Shown here: positions 34,552 through 42,681 of the stretch, piece by piece
How the letters are laid out: every line of letters starts with the position of its first letter
Numbering within the stretch: position 1 is the first letter of the stretch
From: Protofrankia sp963555925
GTDB taxonomy: Bacteria > Actinomycetota > Actinomycetes > Frankiales > Frankiaceae
Length of the DNA: 64,000 bases
Assembly: GCA_963555925.1 (NCBI GenBank)
Contig: CAUVXJ010000048.1
Span: 62,001-126,000 of the forward strand
Reading direction: 5' to 3'
Translations under genes and position numbers: made by a program
Notes under the pieces: model-generated
The model's database searches: none
The model's input: only the letters and a program-made list of their open reading frames with translations
What the model was told of the DNA's origin: nothing

Positions 34552-35777
34552 GACCGGTCCCAGACCAGCGGCAGGGCGACCAGCCCGGCTGCACCACCGC
34601 GCTCCAGCACCGGCTCACCGCCCGCGATCCGGTAGTCGGGGATCCGCCGGTGCCACTGCTCCAGCGCGACCGCCATCTCGGCGCGCGCGAGATGGGAGCC
34701 CAGGCACCGGTGCGGTCCGGCGGCAAAGGAGATGTGCCGGTTGACCGCACGGTCGAGATCGACCTGGTCAGCATCTGAAAACGAGCGCGGGTCGCGCATG
34801 GCCGCACCGAGCAACAGCAGCGCCATGTCCCCCTTCTTCATCGGGCAGCCGTGGAAGTCCACGTCACGGGTGATCTTGCGGCCGTCCTGGATGATCGGGA
34901 ACGCCCGCAGGAACTCCTCGACCGCCGTCGGCACCACCCCCGGTTCGGTCGCCACCCGTCGACGGTGCTCCGGCGTCGTCGCCAGATGGTGGAACGCATA
35001 GCTCAGCTGGCTCTTGACGGTGTCGAGGCCCGCGAGCACCAACACAACGCACATCTGCAGAATCTCATCATCACGCAACGGTCGATCTTCATAACGCGCT
35101 GTCATGAGATAGCTGACGAAGTCAATCTCGGGGTCGCGCAGCGTCGCCCGCCGATCCGCGACGACACCGATGAAGTACTCGGTCATCGCGCCCATCGCCG
35201 CCATTGTCCGGGCCTGGCCCTCAGGATCGGTGAAGGCGTCGAAGACCGTGTCCACCCACTCGACGAACAACGCGTCATCGGTCTCAGGCAGACCCATGAT
35301 CGACAAAAACGCCCGGGTCGGGTACACCGCCGCGAAGTCGGCCACGAACTCGCAGCCACCGGAGTCGAGAAAGGCGTCGATGGTCCGGTCGCACAGTTCG
35401 CGCATCCGGGGCGTCGCCCGGGCGACCGCACGGGGTGAGAACGGCGGGTTGAGGATCTGACGGTACCTGCCGTGCTCGGGCGGGGCGACATTGGTCGGAA
35501 TCCAGCGGTAACCCGGGTTCGGGTCCAGGACGATCACCGAGTCGCTGCCGAAGACCTCGGGGTTCTGATATGCCTCGCGGCACTGATCAAAGCGGGTGAT
35601 CATCCAGAAGCCGGCCCCGAAACTGTTCCAGTAGACGGGGGACGCCTCACGCAGCTGCGCCATCTCCCCGATGCCCGTCAGCACCGGCCGCGGCGACATG
35701 ATGTCGTAGTTGACCACCGGACAGGTCCCGGCGGGCGTCGCGCGCTCCGGCATGGGAGTGGGTACGGGCGCCGACAT
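34548..35777 (-). CDS. Cytochrome P450
   Basis: 409 residues, soluble bacterial CYP. I-helix VVLVLAGLDTVKSQLSYAFH, K-helix ExxR in AVEEFLRAFP, and heme ligand Cys in ISFAAGPHRCLGSHLARAEM (about residue 355). APPEHGRYRQILNPPFSPRA is the usual C-helix region. The substrate is unknown; the neighbours suggest a carboxylic acid or terpenoid-like compound. The ATG at 35777 overlaps the SnoaL-like stop (TGATG) and its own stop overlaps the ferredoxin start, so the three genes are coupled. Confidence 0.95.
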   Translation of the reverse strand: MSAPVPTPMPERATPAGTCPVVNYDIMSPRPVLTGIGEMAQLREASPVYWNSFGAGFWMITRFDQCREAYQNPEVFGSDSVIVLDPNPGYRWIPTNVAPPEHGRYRQILNPPFSPRAVARATPRMRELCDRTIDAFLDSGGCEFVADFAAVYPTRAFLSIMGLPETDDALFVEWVDTVFDAFTDPEGQARTMAAMGAMTEYFIGVVADRRATLRDPEIDFVSYLMTARYEDRPLRDDEILQMCVVLVLAGLDTVKSQLSYAFHHLATTPEHRRRVATEPGVVPTAVEEFLRAFPIIQDGRKITRDVDFHGCPMKKGDMALLLLGAAMRDPRSFSDADQVDLDRAVNRHISFAAGPHRCLGSHLARAEMAVALEQWHRRIPDYRIAGGEPVLERGGAAGLVALPLVWDRS

Positions 35778-36241
35778 CAGCCGAGTGCCAGACTCTGGTC
35801 GAACGTCCGGACCTCGATCCAGCCGATCTCGAGTTGGATCTCGGTGATGACCCAACCGTCACCGTCGCGGCGCAGCCGGTTGCGGTAACGACTTGACATC
35901 TGCAGAACCTGGTTGGGGTCGTCGGCGGCAACCTGGTGGGAGGTGAGGTAGGCGAGCGCCGAGGCCTGATCGCCTTCGACGTCGACGTGGTAGACGGACA
36001 CAAGGTGGTGTTGGAAGCTGCGGTCCGCCGTCATCTTGTCGACCCAGGCCACGATGGCATCGGCCCCCTCGACCCACTCGCTCCACGTACCGGCTGCGGT
36101 GAAACGCATCCGAGCGTCGTCGTCGAACACCGTGCGTAAGCCTACAAAGTCTTTCTGGTCGACCGTCGAACAGTAACGGTAGAGCGTGTCGCTCGCGTTG
36201 ATGTGGTCACGTACGTCCTCGAACGTTCTCACGGTGGTCAT
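35777..36241 (-). CDS. SnoaL-like (NTF2 fold) protein 1
   Basis: 154 residues, SnoaL_4/NTF2-like fold: DTLYRYCSTVDQKDFVGLRT, VFDDDARMRF, DAIVAWVDKMTADRSFQHHL, VSVYHVDVEGDQASALAYLT and YRNRLRRDGDGWVITEIQLE. The family includes small ring-hydroxylase subunits, dehydratases and isomerases acting on ring compounds. Coupled to the P450 gene. One of three paralogues in this island (36298 and 44615). Catalytic residues cannot be assigned by eye. Confidence 0.85.
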   Translation of the reverse strand: MTTVRTFEDVRDHINASDTLYRYCSTVDQKDFVGLRTVFDDDARMRFTAAGTWSEWVEGADAIVAWVDKMTADRSFQHHLVSVYHVDVEGDQASALAYLTSHQVAADDPNQVLQMSSRYRNRLRRDGDGWVITEIQLEIGWIEVRTFDQSLALG

Positions 36242-36297
36242 CCGGTGCTCCTCCTGCCATGGTGGGATCGGGGTTGCGGTGCCTTACGGTGACGCTG

Positions 36298-36759
36298 TCA
36301 GCCGGCCGCGCCCTGGACCGGCTCTGGCTGGTCGGCCTGACGCAGTTCGCTCCAGCCCTGCTCGAACGCCCTGGACGAGATCTTCCATCCGCCGTCCTCA
36401 CGGCGCAGCTCGTCGACGTAATTGCCGACGCTGAGCATGACCGTGCCCGGCGCGTCCCGACCGGTGAGGTGCGCGGTTATGTGGCAGCGGGCGGTAGCCC
36501 GATCGCCGTCGATCTCGATCGAGTACACCTTGTCCATGTGGTGCATGAACAAGGCCGAGGCGCAGGTGCTGACCAGCCACTGCACGATGGCGTCGCCGCC
36601 TTCGAGCCACTCCCCGCCCCAGTAGCGCCCGCGGGCATCGTCGGTGAACAGTTCCCGCACGGCGGTGAAGTTCCCGGCGTCGATCTGGGAACAGTAGCGG
36701 TGCAGGATTTCCGTCACCGCCAGCCGGTCGATGGCATCCGCCACGGTGCGGACGGTCAT
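36298..36759 (-). CDS. SnoaL-like (NTF2 fold) protein 2
   Basis: 153 residues with the same plan as the neighbour: AVTEILHRYCSQIDAGNFTA, VRELFTDDARGRYWGGEWLE, MHHMDKVYSIEIDGDRATAR and YVDELRREDGGWKISSRAFE. Its ATG overlaps the stop of the aldehyde-dehydrogenase remnant (ATGA). Two divergent SnoaL-like proteins next to each other may form a heteromer or act on consecutive intermediates; this is inference. Confidence 0.85.
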   Translation of the reverse strand: MTVRTVADAIDRLAVTEILHRYCSQIDAGNFTAVRELFTDDARGRYWGGEWLEGGDAIVQWLVSTCASALFMHHMDKVYSIEIDGDRATARCHITAHLTGRDAPGTVMLSVGNYVDELRREDGGWKISSRAFEQGWSELRQADQPEPVQGAAG

Positions 36760-36896
36760 CGCGACACCTTCATCCAGGTGCTCTTGACCGTGGTGAACTC
36801 CCCGTCGATGACGTGTCCGAAGGTCGCGCCGGCCAGGTAAGACGCGCCCGGTTCCGACAGGGGATAGCTGCGCGGGTCCACCAACATGCTGGTCAT
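36756..36896 (-). pseudogene. Internally deleted aldehyde dehydrogenase mini-gene (46 aa)
   Basis: Reads SYPLSEPGASYLAGATFGHV then IDGEF, followed directly by TTVKSTWMKVSR and a stop. The first part matches the N-terminus of the aldehyde dehydrogenase at 45158 (ARPLFGHVIDGEV), the last part its C-terminus (FTQLKSVWMKVGA). About 450 codons are missing, in frame. Both ends overlap neighbours (TGATG and ATGA), so it is still translated in register. Either a relic of an ALDH gene or a retained micro-protein. Confidence 0.6.
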
Positions 36897-37054
36897 CAGC
36901 CGGTCACCTTCCACAGTGCCTTCCACTGGTCCTGATAGCCCGCGGGTCCGGTGTCCTCACGGGCGGGCCGCGGCACGTTGTCGTGGGTCCAGAACTCCGC
37001 AGGCTGGAACGACTTCGCCTCGGGTGCCAGGTCCATGCCCTCAGTGATCCGCAT
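36896..37054 (-). CDS. Small hypothetical protein at the operon head (52 aa)
   Basis: Starts MRITEGMDLAPEAKSFQPAE and ends DQWKALWKVTG. Hydrophilic, one Trp-rich helix at the C-terminus (YQDQWKALWKV). No family recognised. It is the first gene of the operon that continues through the ALDH relic, two SnoaL-like genes, P450 and ferredoxin, and its stop overlaps the next ATG. An operator candidate lies 70 bp upstream. It may be a small accessory subunit or the relic of a longer gene. Confidence 0.5.
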   Translation of the reverse strand: MRITEGMDLAPEAKSFQPAEFWTHDNVPRPAREDTGPAGYQDQWKALWKVTG

Positions 37055-37122
37055 CGGTCTGACGGGTCGATTCCGCCTGCATCTCCCACCTTCGTCGACG
37101 GCTGCAGTCGAGATTGAAGACA

Positions 37123-37142
37123 GATTCCTTATAACGAACTAG
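37123..37142. promoter_or_regulatory. Operator candidate, copy 2 (P450 operon promoter)
   Basis: GATTCCTTATAACGAACTAG; the reverse complement aligns with the 34211 site (TTCxTTATxAGGAA core). It is the most divergent copy, in the AT-rich promoter region of the P450 operon. Confidence 0.4.
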
Positions 37143-37156
37143 CTTGTCAAGAGCGA

Positions 37157-38215
37157 TCAGTGATCCGAGTCACTACCGGAGGACTGGTCGAGACACACGA
37201 TCATTTTCCCGACGTTGTCGCCGCGGAGCATGGCCAGGAAGGTCGGCCAGGCGGCCTCGATACCACCGTGGACAACCGTCTCGACACTGCGGACAGCGCC
37301 CTCGCGCAGCCAGCGCGACATGTCATCGGTGAATGCGGCGCGCTGGTCGGCATGGTCACCGACGAGAAAACCCGCCATCCGCAGCCGCCGCCAGATCATC
37401 AGCAGCAGGTTGCGTGGACCGGGCACGGGCTCGGTTGCGTTGTAGGTGGAGATCGCCCCGCAGAGCGCGATGCGGCCGAACGGGCGCATCACCCGGATCG
37501 CGGCTTCCAGCTGTTCTCCCCCGACGTTGTCGAAATACACGTCCAAACCGTCGGTGTCAAGCTGCGCGAGAGCCTCGGAGAGTGACGCCCGCACCGACTG
37601 ATCACGATAGCTGAACGCGGCGTCGAACCCTAGATCCCCGGTGAGAAAGCGGACCTTCTCCGCGGAGCCCGCACTGCCGATGACACGGCAGCCCATGACC
37701 TTGGCGATCTGGCCGACCGTGGCGCCCACCGCACCGGCCGCCGCCGAGACGAACACGGTTTCTCCGGGTTTGCACGCGGCGACGTGGCGCAGCCCGACAT
37801 AGGCGGTCATACCCGTGATGCCCAGTGCACCGAGGTACGCGGAGTCGGGGAACCCGGTCGTGTCGACGGGTTCAGCGTCGACGGGTTCGGCGTCCGCGGC
37901 GGCGACCAGCGCGTACTCCCGCCATCCCGCCTGGTGGACCACGTGCCGGCCGACCGGGATGGCGGACACATCGGACGCAACCACCTCGCCGACCGCGTGT
38001 CCCTGCATCGGGGCGCCGAGCGCATAGGGCTCGACATACGAGGCCACCTCACTCATCCGGCCACGCATGTACGGTTCCACCGACATCACGGTGTTGCGCA
38101 CGAGAAGCTCACCAGCGCCGGGGTCGGGTATGTCGACCTCGACCAGAGCCACATCGTCGTCCGTCGGCCACCCCGCAGGACGGCGCACCAGGTGCCATTC
38201 CCGGCTACCGGTCAC
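37157..38215 (-). CDS. Zinc-independent MDR reductase (NADP-dependent, CurA/PTGR-like)
   Basis: 352 residues. Starts WHLVRRPAGWPTDDDVALVE, followed by MSVEPYMRGRMS, the N-terminal signature of the leukotriene-B4 dehydrogenase/curcumin reductase group. The cofactor fold is VFVSAAAGAVGATVGQIAKV, then DVYFDNVGGEQLEAAIRVM and CGAISTYN. These enzymes reduce enones using NADPH. A direct duplication encodes AEPVDAEPVD (about 37862-37891). The GTG at 38215 follows GAGAGGAG. Its upstream region holds operator copy 3. It probably reduces an alpha,beta-unsaturated intermediate. Confidence 0.9.
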   Translation of the reverse strand: MTGSREWHLVRRPAGWPTDDDVALVEVDIPDPGAGELLVRNTVMSVEPYMRGRMSEVASYVEPYALGAPMQGHAVGEVVASDVSAIPVGRHVVHQAGWREYALVAAADAEPVDAEPVDTTGFPDSAYLGALGITGMTAYVGLRHVAACKPGETVFVSAAAGAVGATVGQIAKVMGCRVIGSAGSAEKVRFLTGDLGFDAAFSYRDQSVRASLSEALAQLDTDGLDVYFDNVGGEQLEAAIRVMRPFGRIALCGAISTYNATEPVPGPRNLLLMIWRRLRMAGFLVGDHADQRAAFTDDMSRWLREGAVRSVETVVHGGIEAAWPTFLAMLRGDNVGKMIVCLDQSSGSDSDH

Positions 38216-38293
38216 CGCTGACTCCTCTCCACCCGGTTCACCCCGCCGGCCCATCGTCATCGGCCCTTGCCCGCGCCATGCCGGATTCGCACA

Positions 38294-38313
38294 ATATTCG
38301 TCATGATGAAAAG
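38294..38313. promoter_or_regulatory. Operator candidate, copy 3 (MDR reductase promoter)
   Basis: ATATTCGTCATGATGAAAAG, about 80 bp upstream of the reductase start; shares TCATGATGAAAAG with the reverse complement of the site at 38447. Confidence 0.5.
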
Positions 38314-38390
38314 CCACAAGGGTCATGTCACCCCTTCCCCCCGCCGGCTGGGCGGGTGACCGCGTCACCACCATCTCCACCGTCGACGAC

Positions 38391-38420
38391 AGACCAGAGC
38401 AGACCAGAGCAGACCAGAGC
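38391..38420 (+). repeat. Three tandem 10-bp repeats AGACCAGAGC
   Basis: Exact triplicate of AGACCAGAGC between the two divergent operator copies. Probably slippage-derived; no coding or regulatory role can be shown. Confidence 0.7.
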
Positions 38421-38446
38421 AAAGCGGTCGTAACCGGGGCTTGCGG

Positions 38447-38468
38447 CTTTTCATCATGAGAAATAAAG
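38447..38468. promoter_or_regulatory. Operator candidate, copy 4 (CoA-transferase operon promoter)
   Basis: TTTTCATCATGAGAAATAAA, 35-55 bp before the GTG of the first CoA-transferase gene. Together with the site at 38294 it frames the divergent promoter region, as expected for one repressor controlling both directions. Confidence 0.6.
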
Positions 38469-38502
38469 TCGGCTACACATCCGCGTACAGGGAGGTCACA
38501 CG

Positions 38503-39804
38503 GTGGACGCTCGGCATCCGTCGCTGGTGCAACGGCAGCCCCGGGCCCGACGCGGGCCGCTGTCGGGCATCCGCGTGGCCGACTTCTGCTGGATGGGCGT
38601 CGGTTCCGTCGCCACCCGCATGCTCGCGGACTTCGGCGCCGAGGTCATCAAGATCGAAAGCCGGACCCGGCTGGACTTGCCCCGCCGATTACCGCTCTAC
38701 AAGAACGACTCCCGCTCGTTCGGCGCGGAGGATCCCGATCCCGACCCGGACAAGGGCGGACTGTTCAACAACTACAGCCGCAACAAACTCGGCGTGACAA
38801 TCAACATGCGGTCCGTCGAGGGCCGGGAACTGGCCGAGCGACTCATCGCACAAAGCAGTGTGGTGACGGAGAACTTCGCTCCCGGCGTCATGGCAGGCTG
38901 GAATCTGACCTACGAACGGCTACGCGCGCTGTGCCCCGAGGTCATCTACGCCCACATGAGCGGTTTCGGCCAGAGCGGCCCGCACCACACTTACCGCAGC
39001 TACGGGCCGGTGGTGCAGGCGGTCAGCGGGCTGTCCTTCATCAGCGGCCTGCCCGACCGGGAGCCCTCGGGCTGGGGTCTGTCCTACATGGACAACCAGG
39101 CTGCCTACTACAACAGCGCGGCCCTGCTCATGGCGATCATGCATCGCAACGCGACCGGGAAGGGCACGGAAATCGACACCTCCGCCGTGGAGGTCGGCGT
39201 CAGCCTGCTCGGTCCCGACCTGCTGGACGTCACCGTGAACGCACGACCGACCCGCCGGCCGGGCTTCCCCCCGGGTAACCGGCTGGAACACCCACAGGCT
39301 GCCCCGCACGGGGTGTACCCCTGCGCCGGCGAGGACCGGTGGGTGGCCGTCGCAGTCTTCGACGACACCGACTGGCACCGTCTGATCGAAGCCATCGGCA
39401 ACCCCGCATGGACGACGGACCCGCGTTTCGCCAGCGGATCGAGCCGGTTCGCCCACGCTGACGCGCTCGACGCCCACCTCGCGGAGTGGACCAGACACCG
39501 GTCACCGCATGAGGTCATGACACTGCTGCAGGACAACGGCGTCTGTGCAGGTGCCGTCCAGGACGCGCGCGACCTCAACGAGGTCGACCCGCAGCTTGCC
39601 CATCGCGGCACGTTCTTCGAGCTGGACCACCCGGTGATCGGCCCGGCGCGCTTCGAGGGGACACCGGTGACGTTCTCCCGTATCGAACAGGACAACTGGC
39701 GGTCAGCCCCGCTGCTCGGCGAGGACAACGCCTACGTGTTCAGCGACATCCTCGGCCTGTCCACGAACGAAGTGGCCGACCTCGCCGCGGCGGGTGTGAT
39801 CTGA
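38503..39804 (+). CDS. Type III CoA-transferase (CaiB/BaiF family) 1
   Basis: 433 residues. Moves CoA between carboxylic acids. Typical motifs: LSGIRVADFCWMGVGSVATR, ADFGAEVIKIESRTR, catalytic-Asp region GLFNNYSRNKLGVTINMRSV, FGQSGPHHTYRSYGPVVQAV and HPQAAPHGVYPCAGEDRWVA. GTG at 38503 with GGGAGGT upstream. First gene of the plus operon with a second CoA-transferase, a DUF35 protein and an Ltp/thiolase. It likely activates the pathway acid, perhaps as a heteromer with the next product. Confidence 0.92.
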   Translation: MDARHPSLVQRQPRARRGPLSGIRVADFCWMGVGSVATRMLADFGAEVIKIESRTRLDLPRRLPLYKNDSRSFGAEDPDPDPDKGGLFNNYSRNKLGVTINMRSVEGRELAERLIAQSSVVTENFAPGVMAGWNLTYERLRALCPEVIYAHMSGFGQSGPHHTYRSYGPVVQAVSGLSFISGLPDREPSGWGLSYMDNQAAYYNSAALLMAIMHRNATGKGTEIDTSAVEVGVSLLGPDLLDVTVNARPTRRPGFPPGNRLEHPQAAPHGVYPCAGEDRWVAVAVFDDTDWHRLIEAIGNPAWTTDPRFASGSSRFAHADALDAHLAEWTRHRSPHEVMTLLQDNGVCAGAVQDARDLNEVDPQLAHRGTFFELDHPVIGPARFEGTPVTFSRIEQDNWRSAPLLGEDNAYVFSDILGLSTNEVADLAAAGVI

Positions 39805-39805
39805 G

Positions 39806-41026
39806 ATGACCACGGCCCAGACCGGGACAGCCGGTTCCCCGCCGCTTCCGTATTCGGGGCTGACGGTCGTGGAGTGGGCCGGTGACCCCGCCGGTGAAGG
39901 GACCGGAAGACTCCTCGCCGAGCTCGGTGCCGACGTGATCAAGATCGAACCACCGCAGGGATCACCGACGCGGCGGATCGGTCCCTTCGCGCACGACGTT
40001 GTCAGCGCCGACACGAGCCTGACGTTCTGGTACTACAATTTCGGCAAGCGCAGCGTGGTCCCCGACGGATCGGAATCGGACCAGGCGTTGTTGCACCGCC
40101 TGCTCGTCGGCGCGGACGTCCTGCTCATCACCTTGCGCCCGCGCGAGATCGCCGCGGCCGGCCTGGACTACTCCGCGCTGTTGACCACGCATCCGCAACT
40201 GATCATCCTGTCGGTCACCGCGTTCGGGCTGGACGGCCCGTGGGCGGACTACCGCACCTGCGATCTGGTCGGACTCGCCGCGGGCGGCCCGCTGGCCAGC
40301 TGCGGCTATGACGACCACTCGATCCCGCCCATCCGCCCCGGCGGCAATCAGGGTTACCACACGGCGGCGAGTTTCGCCCACTGCGGCCTGCTGCTGGCAT
40401 TACTCGATCGCCAGCGGACAGGTGCGGGGCAGCTGGTGGACGTGTCCATGCACGAGTCGCTCGCCGTCAGCGGGGAACTGGCGAACCCATACTGGTTCTA
40501 CCCGAAGGTCCTCGTGCACAGGCAGACCTGTCGCCACGCCCAGCCCGTGCCGACACAGCCGGCGCTGTTCCGCTGCGCCGATGACCGATGGGTCTACTTC
40601 GCGCTCATCCTCGCCGACCGCAAGCCATGGGATGCGCTGGTCGCATGGATGGAAAGCCTCGGCGTCGCCGCGGACCTGACCGACACAGCCTACGATGATC
40701 TGGCGCACCGCCAGCAGAACTTCCAGCACATTCAGGAACTCATCGAATGCCTGTTCCTCCTGCAGGACGCCACGACGGCCTACCACGAGGGGCAGCGGCG
40801 CGGGCTGCCGATCGGGCCGGTCAACGCCCCCGAGGACGTCCTGGACGACGAGCACCTGCAGGCGAGGAACTTCTTCACCACGGTCGCCTTCGACAGCGAT
40901 CTCAGCGCGTTGGTCCCGACGAGCCCCTACCGGTTCTCGTCTTTCCAGACCGTGGCTCCCACGCGGGCGCCATGGTTGGGTGAACACACCGGACAGGTAC
41001 TCGCCGCCGAGGAGGCAGACCGATGA
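39806..41026 (+). CDS. Type III CoA-transferase (CaiB/BaiF family) 2
   Basis: 406 residues. LTVVEWAGDPAGEGTGRLLA, ELGADVIKIEPPQGSPTRRI, WYYNFGKRSVVPD and the ending TVAPTRAPWLGEHTGQVLAA identify a second, diverged CaiB-type subunit. The usual catalytic Asp region (TYRTCDLVGLAAGG here) is near residue 150 and needs structural checking. One nucleotide separates the genes, which argues for a two-subunit enzyme. Its stop overlaps the DUF35 start by ATGA-type coupling. Confidence 0.9.
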   Translation: MTTAQTGTAGSPPLPYSGLTVVEWAGDPAGEGTGRLLAELGADVIKIEPPQGSPTRRIGPFAHDVVSADTSLTFWYYNFGKRSVVPDGSESDQALLHRLLVGADVLLITLRPREIAAAGLDYSALLTTHPQLIILSVTAFGLDGPWADYRTCDLVGLAAGGPLASCGYDDHSIPPIRPGGNQGYHTAASFAHCGLLLALLDRQRTGAGQLVDVSMHESLAVSGELANPYWFYPKVLVHRQTCRHAQPVPTQPALFRCADDRWVYFALILADRKPWDALVAWMESLGVAADLTDTAYDDLAHRQQNFQHIQELIECLFLLQDATTAYHEGQRRGLPIGPVNAPEDVLDDEHLQARNFFTTVAFDSDLSALVPTSPYRFSSFQTVAPTRAPWLGEHTGQVLAAEEADR

Positions 41027-41514
41027 TGAGCAGACCTGTGGTACGGACACGGCCGGTGGACGACGGACTGTTCGTCGAGGGCGACGACGGGCCCAGCCTC
41101 GTCGCGAGCAGCTGCCGGTCGTGCGGGACGACGACCTTTCCGCGCCAGCAGTCGTGCCCGAAATGCACCCGGATGGACATGGCGGACCGCCTTCTCCCCC
41201 GCAGCGGCACACTGTGGTCCTTCACCGTGCAGAGTTTCCGTCCCAAACCGCCCTACGCCGGTCCGGAGCCGTTCACGCCCTACGGCGTGGGATACGTCGA
41301 GCTTCCCGGCGTGGTCATCGTCGAGGCCGTCCTGACCGAAAACGACCCGCAGCGGCTGCACATCGGGGCGCCGATGGAGCTGGTCCTCGTGCCCTTGTGT
41401 CACGACGACGACGGCACCCAGGTCCTCACCTACGCGTTCTCCCCCGTCCGATCCGGTGACCGGGAACGTAGATCAGACGAAAACCAGGTCCCGAACGTGG
41501 GTAACCACAAGTAA
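41023..41514 (+). CDS. DUF35 zinc-ribbon/OB-fold acyl-CoA-binding protein
   Basis: 163 residues. N-terminal rubredoxin-like ribbon with Cys31, Cys34, Cys45, Cys48 (SSCRSCGTTTFPRQQSCPKC), then an OB fold (GTLWSFTVQSFRPKPPYAGP, then YGVGYVELPGVVIVEAVL). DUF35 proteins associate with thiolase-like Ltp enzymes and help bind acyl-CoA, as in steroid side-chain aldolases and hydratases. It lies directly before the Ltp gene. A second ATG codon follows the first. Confidence 0.9.
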   Translation: MMSRPVVRTRPVDDGLFVEGDDGPSLVASSCRSCGTTTFPRQQSCPKCTRMDMADRLLPRSGTLWSFTVQSFRPKPPYAGPEPFTPYGVGYVELPGVVIVEAVLTENDPQRLHIGAPMELVLVPLCHDDDGTQVLTYAFSPVRSGDRERRSDENQVPNVGNHK

Positions 41515-41531
41515 CCACAAAGGAGTGCGCC

Positions 41532-42674
41532 GTGGATGTCGCCATCGTGGGCATCGGAATCCATCCGTTCGGGCGACACGAGGGGGTCAGCGGACGGGCA
41601 CAGGGAGCCTACGCGGCCCGGGCTGCACTGACGGACGCGGGCCTGGAATGGCCCGACATCCAGTTCGCCTTCGGCGGCAGCCTCGCGGCAGGGGCCGCCG
41701 ACTCGCTCGTCTCGGACCTGGGGCTGACCGGCCTCCCGTTCATCAATGTGGCCAACGGATGCGCGACGGGTGGCAGCGCACTGATCAACGCGGACAGTAC
41801 CATCAGGTCGGGCGCGTACGAACTCGGGATGGTGATCGGCTTCGACAAGCATCCGCGGGGTGCCTTCGACACCGACCCCGCGACGGTCGGCCTGGGGCAG
41901 TGGTACGGCGAAACCGGACTCATGCTGACGACCCAGTTCTTCGGGATGAAGGCGCAGCGCTACCTGCACACGTACGGCCTCAGTCCGTCGATACTGGCGA
42001 AGGTGGCGGCCAAGGCCTTCTACAACGGTTCACTGAACCCCAACGCGTGGCGCCGTGTCCCACACACGGAAGACGCGATCATGTCGTCGACGATGGTGAG
42101 CCATCCGCTGACGCAGTACATGTTCTGCTCGCCGGGGGAAGGTGCAGTCGCGCTCGTGCTGTGCCGGGCGGACCGCGCGCGCAGGTACACCGACACGCCG
42201 GTGTACCTGCGGTCCGCGGTACTACGTTCACGCCGGTTCGGCTCGTTCGAGGTGTTCAGCCCGTGGCTGGCACTAGAACGCGCTGACAGCCCGAGCGTGG
42301 ACGCGGCCCGGGCGGCGTTCGAGCTGGCCGGGGTCGCCCCCGGCGATGTCGACGTCGCGCAGATCCAGGACACCGAGTCCGGGGCGGAGATCTGTCACAT
42401 GGCCGAGTGCGGCCTGTGCAAAGACGGTGAGCAGGAGGAACTGCTGGCAACGGGTGCCACCGGGATCGGCGGCAGCCTTCCGATCAACACCGACGGTGGC
42501 TGCCTCGCCAACGGCGAGCCGATCGGCGCGTCGGGTCTGCGTCAGGTGTACGAGAACGTCCTGCAACTGCGCGGGGCCGCCGCGGCGCGCCAGGTGCCCG
42601 CAAACCCGACGGTGGCGTTCAGCCACGTCTACGGCGCGCCGGGGGTCAGCGCCTGCACCGTGCTGACCCGCTGA
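41532..42674 (+). CDS. Thiolase-fold lipid-transfer-type protein (Ltp aldolase/thiolase)
   Basis: 380 residues, SCP2-type thiolase fold. Starts MDVAIVGIGIHPFGRHEGVS; nucleophile position Cys77 in FINVANGCATGGSALIN; HTEDAIMSSTMVSHPLTQYM; C-terminal INTDGGCLANGEPIGASGLR and NPTVAFSHVYGAPGVSACTV. Next to DUF35 this is the arrangement of Ltp2-type retro-aldolases for branched side chains, though a true thiolase is possible because Cys77 is kept. GTG at 41532 with AAAGGAG upstream. Last gene of the operon. Confidence 0.9.
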   Translation: MDVAIVGIGIHPFGRHEGVSGRAQGAYAARAALTDAGLEWPDIQFAFGGSLAAGAADSLVSDLGLTGLPFINVANGCATGGSALINADSTIRSGAYELGMVIGFDKHPRGAFDTDPATVGLGQWYGETGLMLTTQFFGMKAQRYLHTYGLSPSILAKVAAKAFYNGSLNPNAWRRVPHTEDAIMSSTMVSHPLTQYMFCSPGEGAVALVLCRADRARRYTDTPVYLRSAVLRSRRFGSFEVFSPWLALERADSPSVDAARAAFELAGVAPGDVDVAQIQDTESGAEICHMAECGLCKDGEQEELLATGATGIGGSLPINTDGGCLANGEPIGASGLRQVYENVLQLRGAAAARQVPANPTVAFSHVYGAPGVSACTVLTR

Positions 42675-42681
42675 CCGGCCG

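Noticed and set aside
38391..38420. Three 10-bp repeats considered as CRISPR or iteron array
   Set aside because: No spacers, only three units, directly adjacent; simple tandem duplication.
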